A stretch of DNA of 38,615 bases from Protofrankia sp. CiT1 (GTDB taxonomy: Bacteria; Actinomycetota; Actinomycetes; Frankiales; Frankiaceae). A model generated the notes under the pieces. That model was not told where the DNA came from, did not search any database, and was given only the letters and a program-made list of their open reading frames with translations. Both the position numbers and the translations under genes were made by a program. Shown here one piece after another: positions 24,666 to 31,664 of this stretch. Position 1 is the first letter of the stretch; each line of letters begins with the position of its first letter. The stretch spans positions 20,724 through 59,338 of the forward strand of contig NZ_CAKJTL010000177.1 of the NCBI RefSeq assembly GCF_917627385.1. The letters run 5' to 3'.

Positions 24666-24833
24666 CTAGGGCGTGCCTGATGGATGTTGGTCGGTGTGGG
24701 CGATGATCCAGAAGGTGGCCTGCAAGGCGGAGGAGGCCCGGATAGTGATGTTCTATCCGGACCGACGACAACGCAGCAAGCCACCTCCTGGGCATTGATC
24801 CGCACGATCAAAGATCCATCAGGCATGCCCTAG
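24666..24833. mobile_element. MITE-like element, 168 bp, CTAG ends (family I, copy 2)
   Basis: Terminal inverted repeats of about 20 bp are CTAGGGCGTGCCTGATGGAT on the left and the complement of ATCCATCAGGCATGCCCTAG on the right, with one mismatch. CTAG at both tips could be a 4-bp target duplication of the IS5 type. The core holds CAAGGCGGAGGAGG (24723-24736), a hairpin (CCGGATA, 9-nt loop, TATCCGG; 24738-24760) and GACGACAACGC (24764-24774), the same flanks as the element at 4.5 kb with different hairpin sequence. It has no coding capacity. Confidence 0.75.
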
Positions 24834-25073
24834 CTCCGATACAAGCACGCACGACCCGGAGCTCGCACACCGGGTAGGAACTTTCTGTTTTGTCTCGACT
24901 CCAAAAAATAATCAGTCTTATAATCCTCCCGATTATTATTAATTGTCACAATCAGATCGAAAATATTCCTATAAAACCCCCAGGGCTACCTCGATTACAG
25001 CTGCTTCCTACGGCCTGCCTCGGAAGTCATCGTTCGATCAGGAAGCCGGACAGCTGACTTTCGAAATACGCCC
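24834..25073. other. AT-rich island and repeat segment
   Basis: About 24,880-24,980 is strongly AT-rich for this genome, with CCAAAAAATAATCAG and GATTATTATTAATTG. It contains no gene and may be a promoter-like or foreign segment. At 25,009-25,047 a segment resembles 23,421-23,459. The gap lies between two small repeat elements. Confidence 0.5.
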
Positions 25074-25280
25074 TTAGAGCGCTCCGGCAATAGGGGTGTG
25101 GATCAAGGAGCGGGGCTGGGGTGCATGCATCGCGAGGCGGCGGAGGCAGGCACCGGAGGTGTTGGGTGGCGACCGACGAGCCGGGGTACCCGTGCATCGC
25201 GCAGCGATGGACGGGGAGCGATGACGCGAGGTGCGCGCCCCAACCCGCGACACCGCTTCCCCTCTTGCCGGTCGCTCTAA
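25074..25280. mobile_element. MITE-like element, 207 bp (family II, copy 1)
   Basis: The ends are TTAGAGCGCTCCGGCAATAG (then GGG) and the complement of CCTCTTGCCGGTCGCTCTAA, forming imperfect inverted repeats of about 22 bp with TA at each tip. The centre carries GTGCATGCATCGCGAGGCGG and CGAGCCGGGGTACCCGTGCA, both found in the copies at 32.5 and 37.0 kb. It codes for nothing recognisable and lies 37 bp downstream of the SAF-protein gene. Confidence 0.78.
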
Positions 25281-25317
25281 GTGGTCGGCGACGCCATGCC
25301 TTCTCTTGTCGATCTCT

Positions 25318-26142
25318 TTAAGGAAGCACTCGCCCACGAATAGTTACCGACAGCCGAGCGTGTACTGCCGCACCCGCGACCACGGTGGCAACCCGTGGTG
25401 TCGCGGCAATAATGATCAATGCGCCGTCGGTTGACCCCGCATTACCTTCTCCCACCTCACGAGGACGCGGAAGCGCCAAAACGGTGACGTCGGACGCAAC
25501 CACTGTCGCGCTGCCGGCTTCGGCGCCCGACGCTGTCGATGTATCGCCAGTGGGTGCTGGGAGCGCCATTGGCATAGCCCCATCCCGTGGCATAGCCCCA
25601 TCCCGTGGTGTAGCCCCATCCAGCGGCATGGCCCCATCGCGCGATCTTGTTTCTGCAACCTCCGCTGTGGTGGATGCCGCAAGCACATCCACCCGATCAC
25701 CCACCCGCAGGAACACGACGGATCCAGCATCAGTGATCCGTACTGGCGTCGCGACCAGGCCATAAGCACTCTGCCGCTGAGTGAGCAGCCCGGGGCCGAG
25801 AAAGCGCGCGTCGGTGATCGTCTCACCACGACCGACCGGTGCGGCCAGCGTACGACCAACGGCATCCTCGGGCTGCCGGGCAGCGCCCGCTGGCACCGCT
25901 TCCGTTGGCAAAGACACGATCCGGATGTCGGTTGGGGCAATAACCGCTCCACCGTCCAGCTCGACCGCCGCCACGACCACCGCTGTGCCGGGCAGCGGAC
26001 GGCTGGAGCGCAGCGCGCCAGTGGCAAGGAGCAGGGTCAGAGCAGCGCAAAGACCCGCGAGAACCCGCCGCCGGGCCCCAACCGCGAGCCGCCAGGCACG
26101 GACCTCCCCGATGCGCGCCGGTATGCGTCCGGCAAGCCACAT
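25318..26142 (-). CDS. SAF-domain protein, CpaB/RcpC-like pilus assembly
   Basis: The 274-aa protein has an N-terminal basic segment, a transmembrane helix (about 27-43, VLAGLCAALTLLLATGA) and a SAF domain (about 50-115: VVVAAVELDGGAVIAPTDIR, then AVGRTLAAPVGRGETITDAR). A CpaB/RcpC-type periplasmic region follows (VFLRVGDRVDVLA). Such proteins belong to Flp/Tad pilus assembly. I chose the ATG at 26142 because GGAGG lies 5 bp upstream. Residues about 177-200 are hexapeptide repeats (GAMPRD-like) encoded by 18-bp tandem units. No other pilus gene is in the window, so its role may differ. Confidence 0.75.
   Translation of the reverse strand: MWLAGRIPARIGEVRAWRLAVGARRRVLAGLCAALTLLLATGALRSSRPLPGTAVVVAAVELDGGAVIAPTDIRIVSLPTEAVPAGAARQPEDAVGRTLAAPVGRGETITDARFLGPGLLTQRQSAYGLVATPVRITDAGSVVFLRVGDRVDVLAASTTAEVAETRSRDGAMPLDGATPRDGAMPRDGAMPMALPAPTGDTSTASGAEAGSATVVASDVTVLALPRPREVGEGNAGSTDGALIIIAATPRVATVVAGAAVHARLSVTIRGRVLP
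25573..25644. repeat. 18-bp tandem repeat inside the SAF-protein gene
   Basis: Four 18-bp units run in tandem: two identical CATAGCCCCATCCCGTGG, then TGTAGCCCCATCCAGCGG and CATGGCCCCATCGCGCGA. On the coding strand they give a repeated six-residue linker (DGAMPR, DGATPR). The length is a multiple of three, so unit number can vary without a frameshift. Confidence 0.8.
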
Positions 26143-26330
26143 CGCGACCTCCAGGATCCTCACGAACAAACGAGAAGATCACGTTAGCCACCGAACGGGA
26201 AACCGTCATGGCCGGAGCACACGCTGTGGACAAAGCATCGCTCACCCACGCTCGAGGCCGCGCCCTGTGGAAAAACCGACTCCGGCCACGATCTCGAAAC
26301 AGTCGCTCTCGCGGAGAGCCGTTACCAGTG

Positions 26331-26356
26331 CCCCGGGCTCCCGCAGGAGCCCGGGG
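26331..26356. terminator. Strong hairpin terminator downstream of the FmdB-type gene
   Basis: CCCCGGGCTCC (26331-26341) and GGAGCCCGGGG (26346-26356) form a perfect 11-bp stem with a CGCA loop. It is 12 bp beyond the stop of the leftward zinc-ribbon gene and also upstream of the leftward SAF gene, which isolates the two transcripts. Confidence 0.75.
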
Positions 26357-26368
26357 AGCCCGCATCGA

Positions 26369-26770
26369 TCAAGCCGCAGCTGTACTCGAGCCGCCGGACG
26401 AACTGGACGAGCTGCCTGAACTAGACGATGATGCCGTGCTTGCGGAGGTCGACGAGCTTGCGGCGCTCGACGTCGCGTCCACCGAACCGCCCCCTGCGGG
26501 CGTACCAGCCCCAACGGTTTCCTTGCCGGACGTATCAGCGCCAGCTTCCTTGCTGACCTTTTCCTTCGCCCGGTCTCGGGCTCCACCGCCACCGGATCGG
26601 CTGTCGGTCTTGTAGAAACCGGCACCCTTGAACACGACGCCGACCGAGCTGAACACCCTGCGCAGTTTGCCGCCACAGGCCGGGCACTCGGTCAGCGCCG
26701 CATCGTTGAAACTCTGCACAACTTCAAGATCATTATCGCACGCGGTGCAGCGGTACTCGTAGCGCGGCAC
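26369..26770 (-). CDS. FmdB family zinc ribbon protein
   Basis: The 133-aa protein begins MPRYEYRCTACDNDLEVVQS and has Cys8, Cys11, Cys29 and Cys32 (CTAC and CPAC), a four-Cys zinc ribbon. GAGFYKTDSRSG at about 50-61 is the usual family end of the folded part. The C-terminal 60 residues are Ser/Ala/Thr-rich and low complexity. The family is named from the FmdB regulator, but its function in actinobacteria is not established. The upstream sequence carries AGGAG about 12 bp before the ATG. Confidence 0.9.
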   Translation of the reverse strand: MPRYEYRCTACDNDLEVVQSFNDAALTECPACGGKLRRVFSSVGVVFKGAGFYKTDSRSGGGGARDRAKEKVSKEAGADTSGKETVGAGTPAGGGSVDATSSAASSSTSASTASSSSSGSSSSSSGGSSTAAA

Positions 26771-27099
26771 GGACTCCTCCCAGGAGTTAGCACTCGACTT
26801 CGATGACTGCCAACTCTAACCCGAGATGATAGCGGCGCGTCGGAGACCACCCCCAGAGCATGGATCCGAGCCGGCTGTCCGCCTCAGAGCGTGTGTGAGA
26901 TCGTCATTCCGGCCCGCCGCGTCCAGACGCCCCCTGGCCGTGTTGTCGGCCACACCGAGACAACTCATCCGGTATCGCTTCGGCCTGCCGCCTTGCCAGG
27001 GGGCGCCTGGACGCGGCTCACTGATCGAAAGCCCGATCTCACACACGCTCTCAGTGCGGGCGATCATAAAAATGATCGCCAGCTTACACACCAGACGTG
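26771..27099. other. Intergenic region mostly occupied by a repeat element
   Basis: These 329 bp hold the promoter and ribosome site of the FmdB-type gene at the left end and the 166-bp element at 26,886-27,051. No gene is seen. Confidence 0.4.
26886..27051. mobile_element. MITE-like element, 166 bp, long inverted arms (family I-related)
   Basis: The arms begin AGAGCGTGTGTGAGATCG and extend about 55 bp to GCCCCCTGGC, with a diverged middle. The right arm includes TTCGATCAGTGAGC (complement), also found just inside the left end of the 4.5-kb element. The loop, read on the complement, has AAGGCGG and CCGACAACAC at positions like the AAGGCGG and GACGACAACGC blocks of the other two elements. Length is within 4 bp of both. 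It has no coding capacity. Confidence 0.72.
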
Positions 27100-27747
27100 C
27101 TACCGCATGTCCGCCAAGACCCCGGACGCCCCGCAACGTACGGTGGCATGCGGCGCGACGATGACATGAACGCCCACGTCATGCGATTCAGTCGGAACAT
27201 GGGCAACCAATTCACGATCATGAACTATCGCCACAATCAGCGCATTCGTTCTCACGCGCCGTAACGCCCGATCGTAAGATCCGCCGCCACGCCCAAGACG
27301 CCCTCCACGCACATCAGCCGCCAGCGCCGGAACAACGATGACATCCACCTGGGAAAGATCAACGACCTTCGCGCCGAGTGGCGGCTCGCGAGTTCCAAAA
27401 GCGCCCGCGATCAGTGATCCACTGTACTCCCGGAAGTCCAGATCAAGATCGGGTCGCATGGACGGCAGCAGGATACCCACTCCCCGAGCCCGCAGCTGAA
27501 CGAGAAGTCCGCCAGTCTCTGGCTCACCAGGCAGACTCACATACGCGGCCACCCAACGGGCCGTGGCCACCTCCGGGAGGGCGAGCACCCGGCGGGTCAA
27601 CAAAGCGGACGTGCGCCCGCCCATTGAAGCCACCGGCGGCGAGCCGCTCAATCCAAGATTTTTATCTGCGGTCCGGCTGGCGCGGGCCGCCAGCAGACGC
27701 GCCCGCAGCTCCGCCTTCGCCTCGTTGCGAGTCCAGTCCGCGGGCAT
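27100..27747 (-). CDS. 5-formyltetrahydrofolate cyclo-ligase
   Basis: The enzyme converts 5-formyl-THF to 5,10-methenyl-THF with ATP and recycles folate. The 215-aa protein begins MPADWTRNEAKAELRARLLA; the substrate motif YVSLPGEPET is at about 69-78 and the ATP/Mg loop RGGRLGRGGGSYDRAL at about 147-162. The length suits the family. The ATG comes one base after the stop of the small acidic protein gene (TGATATG), which suggests coupled translation. Longer starts run through that gene and are rejected. Confidence 0.92.
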   Translation of the reverse strand: MPADWTRNEAKAELRARLLAARASRTADKNLGLSGSPPVASMGGRTSALLTRRVLALPEVATARWVAAYVSLPGEPETGGLLVQLRARGVGILLPSMRPDLDLDFREYSGSLIAGAFGTREPPLGAKVVDLSQVDVIVVPALAADVRGGRLGRGGGSYDRALRRVRTNALIVAIVHDRELVAHVPTESHDVGVHVIVAPHATVRCGASGVLADMR

Positions 27748-27748
27748 A

Positions 27749-27892
27749 TCAGAAAGCGTCGCGGTCGAGATGATGGGGCGGACGCTCGGCCCGCAGCCGC
27801 TCGATGTCGGTGCCCACACCCTCCTCAGGCACGTCCTGGTCATCGCCCCAACCGATGTCACGGTCGTCGTCGGACCGTGCCTCGTCCCACAT
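27749..27892 (-). CDS. Small acidic conserved protein, 47 aa
   Basis: The protein reads MWDEARSDDDRDIGWGDDQD followed by a section ending in ERLRAERPPHHLDRDAF. The acidic GWGDD region and the RERPPHH-type end are typical of a short hypothetical protein family in actinobacteria (from memory). GGGAGGA lies 10 bp upstream of the ATG. It is translationally linked to the cyclo-ligase gene. Function is unknown. Confidence 0.7.
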   Translation of the reverse strand: MWDEARSDDDRDIGWGDDQDVPEEGVGTDIERLRAERPPHHLDRDAF

Positions 27893-28007
27893 GAGCGTTT
27901 TCCTCCCTGCTTCGGAAGCCTCCGCCATCCTGTCCGGCCCTGCGGGCGCGGCTGGCCCAGCAGCGGGTTCACGGGTCCAACGTCCCGCTCCCTTGCCGAT
28001 GCGGCGA

Positions 28008-28319
28008 TCACGCCTCGGCCTGTCCAGATCCGCCCGTCGGTAGACCGGGATCCCCCACAGCATTGACGACCGACGCAATCGCGCCCGCGACCGCGTCCAA
28101 CGCATCGCGCACACCTGCCGAGTATGCCTCGAATTCACCGCCTGACCTGCGCATTCCCTTCTCTGTCAGAAGTTCGGGCACGACATCGATCGCGGCCCGC
28201 ACAGCGCAACGATAGCGGGCTACCGAGAGCGGCGGATCCCCATGCGGGTCTTGATCATATGCCTCGTCGCGATCCAGCATCGCCCGAACCACGTCGCGGC
28301 GAGTTACCGGTACCACCAT
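28008..28319 (-). CDS. Hypothetical protein, 103 aa
   Basis: Starts at an ATG with GGAGGATACAG directly upstream (MVVPVTRRDVVRAMLDRDEA). The protein is predicted helical with no Cys and no membrane segment; RYRCAVRAAIDVVPELLTEK and GVRDALDAVAGAIASVVNAV look like amphipathic helices. No family is recognised. It is divergent from a small HTH gene 85 bp away, an arrangement common for a regulator and its target or partner. Confidence 0.65.
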   Translation of the reverse strand: MVVPVTRRDVVRAMLDRDEAYDQDPHGDPPLSVARYRCAVRAAIDVVPELLTEKGMRRSGGEFEAYSAGVRDALDAVAGAIASVVNAVGDPGLPTGGSGQAEA

Positions 28320-28404
28320 CTGTATCCTCCCGGAGAATTTGCTGTTCAGCAAAACAAACCATAGCGGCGTACTTGGCAGCCAGCAAAGCCGTTACGCTGT
28401 TCGC

Positions 28405-28623
28405 GTGGACGACGGTGAACGTCTGGTCGGCATCGGGGACATAGCCTTCCAGCTAAAGATCACGCGCCAGGCGGTTGACTACTGGACGCGCAGGGACCCA
28501 CAGTTCCCCACCCCCCTGCAGGTCATCAACGCGCCTACCGCGAGCTCCAAAGGCACCCGCGTGTGGCGCAAACGCGATGTCGACGCGTGGATCGTCGAGT
28601 ACTACCGGCGGCGGAGGACCTAA
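28405..28623 (+). CDS. Small helix-turn-helix DNA-binding protein
   Basis: The 72-aa protein (MDDGERLVGIGDIAFQLKIT then RQAVDYWTRRDPQFPTPLQV) is a MerR/AlpA-type winged HTH: the recognition helix is RQAVDYWTRR and the end has the typical TRVWRKRDVDAWI. I chose the GTG at 28405; TACGCT lies 7 bp upstream and TTGGCA further back, which would make a leaderless transcript. An ATG at 28339 in the same frame would add 22 residues of no family sequence. It probably controls its own promoter and the divergent gene. Confidence 0.72.
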   Translation: MDDGERLVGIGDIAFQLKITRQAVDYWTRRDPQFPTPLQVINAPTASSKGTRVWRKRDVDAWIVEYYRRRRT

Positions 28624-28624
28624 C

Positions 28625-28671
28625 GGCCAAAGACAACATGATCATAGTTCTTTTCACCTGGCCGGCGCCCC
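28625..28671. repeat. Post-stop repeat shared with 5,274-5,320
   Basis: This is the second copy of the 47-bp segment found after the HbhA-like gene, again immediately after a TAA codon. The conserved blocks GGCCAAAG, GATC and GTTCTTTTC are at identical spacing. Confidence 0.5.
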
Positions 28672-28685
28672 TCGAGGGGCGCCGG
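28662..28685. terminator. Perfect palindrome after the HTH gene
   Basis: CCGGCGCCCC-TCGA-GGGGCGCCGG is a 24-bp perfect palindrome 39 bp after the HTH gene stop. It would form a 10-bp stem with a tetraloop and is the likely terminator. Confidence 0.65.
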
Positions 28686-29358
28686 GAGGCCCGTATGGGC
28701 CGGATCAACGTCGCCAATCTGACAGCAGCCTCGGAGTAGGCCGCCACCGTTCATTTCACGCGCCCAACGGACTTCGGGGAACGGCGACGTCGATCTTCGT
28801 GCTGCCCGACAATGCATATGCACTTGCACCTGCAATCGCAACCACGGATTCGAGTGGCTGCGGCCGCGGCACCGGGTACCACTAACGGGCCACGCCAGAT
28901 CCAGGCCCGCCCACTCCGCTCGGCCGACGATGCCCTGTTGATCAAATCTGTCGAAGGAAATTTCGATAACCTAGTATCTTTAGTAAGTTTACTGGCAAAC
29001 GGAAATGGCACTGGCATCAGAGCCGGAAATCCTCGCGTAGCTCCGAGCCGGGAATCCTCGGCCAGGACACATCCGTAGATCCATAATAATTACACTCCGC
29101 AACAATCATCGACCGTGACTTCGTGGACTGTAAGGATCTGGGCCACGGTGCCGCGATGTTGACTTCCAGCGATGGGCAGCCGAAGCCCTCAGCCCGATCC
29201 AAAGATCATCTATCTCGGCAACTGATGGCGGGACAGCTTTGACCGCTAGCCCCGATCTTGCCGATGGACGTATAACGATCTTCGATGGCAGGACCCTCCC
29301 GGGATCTCTCCCACCCGTGCCCCCCATCGCGGGTCACCGATGTGAGCGCCCGTTGTCA
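28686..29358. other. Non-coding stretch with an AT-rich part
   Basis: Frames here have no recognisable protein family. About 28,940-29,000 is AT-rich (TTTCGATAACCTAGTATC then TTTAGTAAGTTTACTGG). A segment around 29,100-29,260 looks like decayed coding sequence but I could not assign it. Confidence 0.4.
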
Positions 29359-29775
29359 TCAGCCCACGGCACCACGATCAGCGGGGTGCTGCTCAGCGGC
29401 ATCCTGCTCAGGGGAAGCGCCGCCGGCCGCTTCGAGCAGGACTCGCAAGAGCCGTACCTGCCGGGATGAAAGACCGGCCACAAAGTGACGCAGGGCTGTG
29501 TCCTGGTCCGTGACCTGGCCCAACAACGCGAGCATTCGTGCGGAGGCGTACTCCTCCTGACATCGGGTCGTACGGTACATCCACACCCGTCTGACACGTA
29601 CCCGTTCGACATGCCCCTTGGTGATAAGGCGGCCGAGCGTGGTGGCTACTGTGCTGTGCGCGAGTCCTCCACCCAGCATCTGCTGAATAGCGCCGGTACT
29701 CACGGGCGTCCGCGCAGCCCATAGCGCCGCCAGGACAGCTCCTTCAAGTTCGCCTGGTTGGCGGCGGGCCGTCAC
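29359..29775 (-). CDS. BlaI/MecI/CopY-family transcriptional regulator
   Basis: The 138-aa version starts at GTG 29775 (MTARRQPGELEGAVLAALWA). A winged HTH follows: VSTGAIQQMLGGGLAHSTVA with recognition helix, TTLGRLITKGHVERVRVRRV and the wing WMYRTTRCQEEYASARM. The C-terminal helices (RHFVAGLSSRQVRLLRVLL) give the family dimerisation part. Sequence GATACC lies 6 bp upstream of the GTG, compatible with a leaderless mRNA. The frame is open another 39 codons upstream. No BlaR1-type sensor peptidase is next to it, so it is an orphan. Confidence 0.82.
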   Translation of the reverse strand: MTARRQPGELEGAVLAALWAARTPVSTGAIQQMLGGGLAHSTVATTLGRLITKGHVERVRVRRVWMYRTTRCQEEYASARMLALLGQVTDQDTALRHFVAGLSSRQVRLLRVLLEAAGGASPEQDAAEQHPADRGAVG

Positions 29776-31118
29776 ACCAACGGTATCACGCGTCCGATCG
29801 GTCGATGTCTGGTCGGTCTTTTTCTGGCCGGCCGCCGCCCAATCCGTATTGTCGTGACGATGTCCGGACCATGGGCCAAGAGTGGTCAACAAGGGCCATC
29901 CTCGGGGGCTCGAATGACTGCGGAGCTGAAGGGCCGTCCGTGGCGTGAGTCGCGACGATGCCCCATTCAGCCTGCTGGACGTGAAAGAAAGCGGACCGGA
30001 GCCCGATCAGGCCCGCCAATCCCGCTGGAAAAACCAGACAGAGATGTGTTGGCGGGAACAGAAAGCCGGTGCGAAGCGACAGACGGTCTCCTGGTCGGCA
30101 GCGTGGCGCAACCGGCGTCGGTGAGTCACCGATCTCGGCCTCAGTGACCATGAAGAACCCTGTCGGGAACCCAGCATGACCGCGCGGAAATTCCGATTGA
30201 AGCTTATTCGATCATGACTCGTCTCGCGCGCCGGGAAACCCCGGCCACCGGCTGGCACATACCTATCTCGGCGGCCCCCGCCGGACCATGGCATAGCGCA
30301 GGACCCAGCCCCGCACGTGGCCACCGAAGCTGGCCACGCCGGCCAGTTGGACCGCTTGGCGGTTGTGGGCTGGTACACCTTCCCAGCCAGGGGGCAGGCC
30401 GGGGGAAAACATCGAAAGCACGCTGTGCAGAACCCTGGTCGCAAGCGTCACAATAAGATCGGAAAACCGCCGGAACCGACGCGGAAACTGCCCGGAACGA
30501 CTGAGGGAGCAGCGGGAATGGTCGTCTGACCGGCTGCTTGCGAGAGCCTGCTCCACCGGCGCGGCAGCCACGCGGACGGGGGCCCCGATCATGCTTGAAA
30601 ACGAATCTCGGACAGGTTCCGGCACGCCGCCGACGACAGACCGGATACGGAGCGTCCAGCTCGACAGGACGACAGCATGCCCCATTCGTCCGCCACGAGC
30701 CTATCCATTCGGACATGGCTTCGCGACATGTGCTGTAGCCCGCCCGTCTGTAGTCACGTGTGCCCGAACATCGGCGCCCCATCCGCTCGATGAGCAGTTT
30801 ATGCATGAGGGACGGATCGACGCATACGCAATTGGGCGGAAGCTACTGTGGTTACTCCCTCAGAGTGAAACCGATCCGACCGCCCAGCCCAGCACGGAGC
30901 AAGGCGATACACATCAAGGCCCAAGCGGGCAGACTCATGCGCAGCGCACATGATAAGCCGCTCAGGGCGACGGAGCCGGACCGTCTCACTACTCTACGAA
31001 GATCAACAAGAGATTCGTTCACGGCGTCACGTAGTCAGGCCATCCAGCCGCCGGTACCAGTGCCGCGCTTGAAGTCAGCACCGAGCCCGCGGGAAACTTT
31101 CCGCCGCCAGCGACGAAA
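29776..31118. other. 1.3-kb stretch without recognisable genes
   Basis: Open frames exist on both strands but have atypical amino acid composition, no ribosome sites and no family sequence. I saw no RNA gene, no terminal inverted repeat and no tandem array. It is probably decayed sequence between the BlaI-type and CYTH genes, plus their promoters. Confidence 0.45.
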
Positions 31119-31664
31119 TCATGCTACCCGTAGCTGCGCGGTCCGCACCAGCGCATCACAGGTCTCCTCCGTACGCGCCACATCAACGCACAGAGAAGTC
31201 ACGAATACATTCAAGGCCTCCTGGACGGCAACCACCGACTCATGGGCGGGCACGGGACAGTCAAGCTCCAGGAACATACCCAGCTTGTCGAGTTCATCGA
31301 CGCAGAGTGACACGTTCCCCAGCTGTGCCATCCGCCGGGTCTTGGCCACCCGTACCGTCGGGCAGAAACCCATGTTCAGGATCGCCTGATGCATCTGGTC
31401 ACGATCAGCGACCTCGGTCTCATATGCATCACACGCCTGGGCATTAACAGTCGGCCGTCGCAACGCGAAAAAATGACGGTTGTTTATCGTGCGGAGGCGC
31501 GGGAAGGCCACGCCCAGCCGGCTGTCTTCAAACGTCCAGCGATCGGGAGCATACGCCTGGTCATCCTGAAAGAACGGCTCGCCCAGCTCGACGCCTCGCG
31601 CCTTGAGGGCCAAGAGGAGCGCCTCCCTGTCTCTCACATGGAACTTGACCTTAACCTCGCGCAC
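31119..31664 (-). CDS. CYTH-domain protein (class IV adenylate cyclase/CyaB-like)
   Basis: The 181-aa protein begins MREVKVKFHVRDREALLLAL with the ExExK-like strand as EVKVK. Other family elements are FPRLRTINNRHFFALRRP, AYETEVADRDQ, the ILNMGF segment, VRVAKTRRMAQLGNVSLCVD and ELDKLGMFLELD. CYTH proteins bind triphosphorylated substrates with Mg; relatives include CyaB adenylate cyclase, inorganic triphosphatase and thiamine triphosphatase. The alternating acidic and basic residues are only partly conserved, so activity is uncertain. I chose the GTG at 31664 because GGGGAGG lies 5 bp upstream; the longer frame adds no family sequence. Confidence 0.8.
   Translation of the reverse strand: MREVKVKFHVRDREALLLALKARGVELGEPFFQDDQAYAPDRWTFEDSRLGVAFPRLRTINNRHFFALRRPTVNAQACDAYETEVADRDQMHQAILNMGFCPTVRVAKTRRMAQLGNVSLCVDELDKLGMFLELDCPVPAHESVVAVQEALNVFVTSLCVDVARTEETCDALVRTAQLRVA

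Noticed and set aside
24666-24833. Riboswitch or tRNA-like RNA
   Set aside because: The structure is explained by terminal inverted repeats and CTAG tips of a small mobile element; no tRNA features are present.
30204-30953. Overlapping open frames on both strands
   Set aside because: Arg/Pro/Cys-rich composition typical of non-coding GC-rich DNA; no family sequence and no good start.
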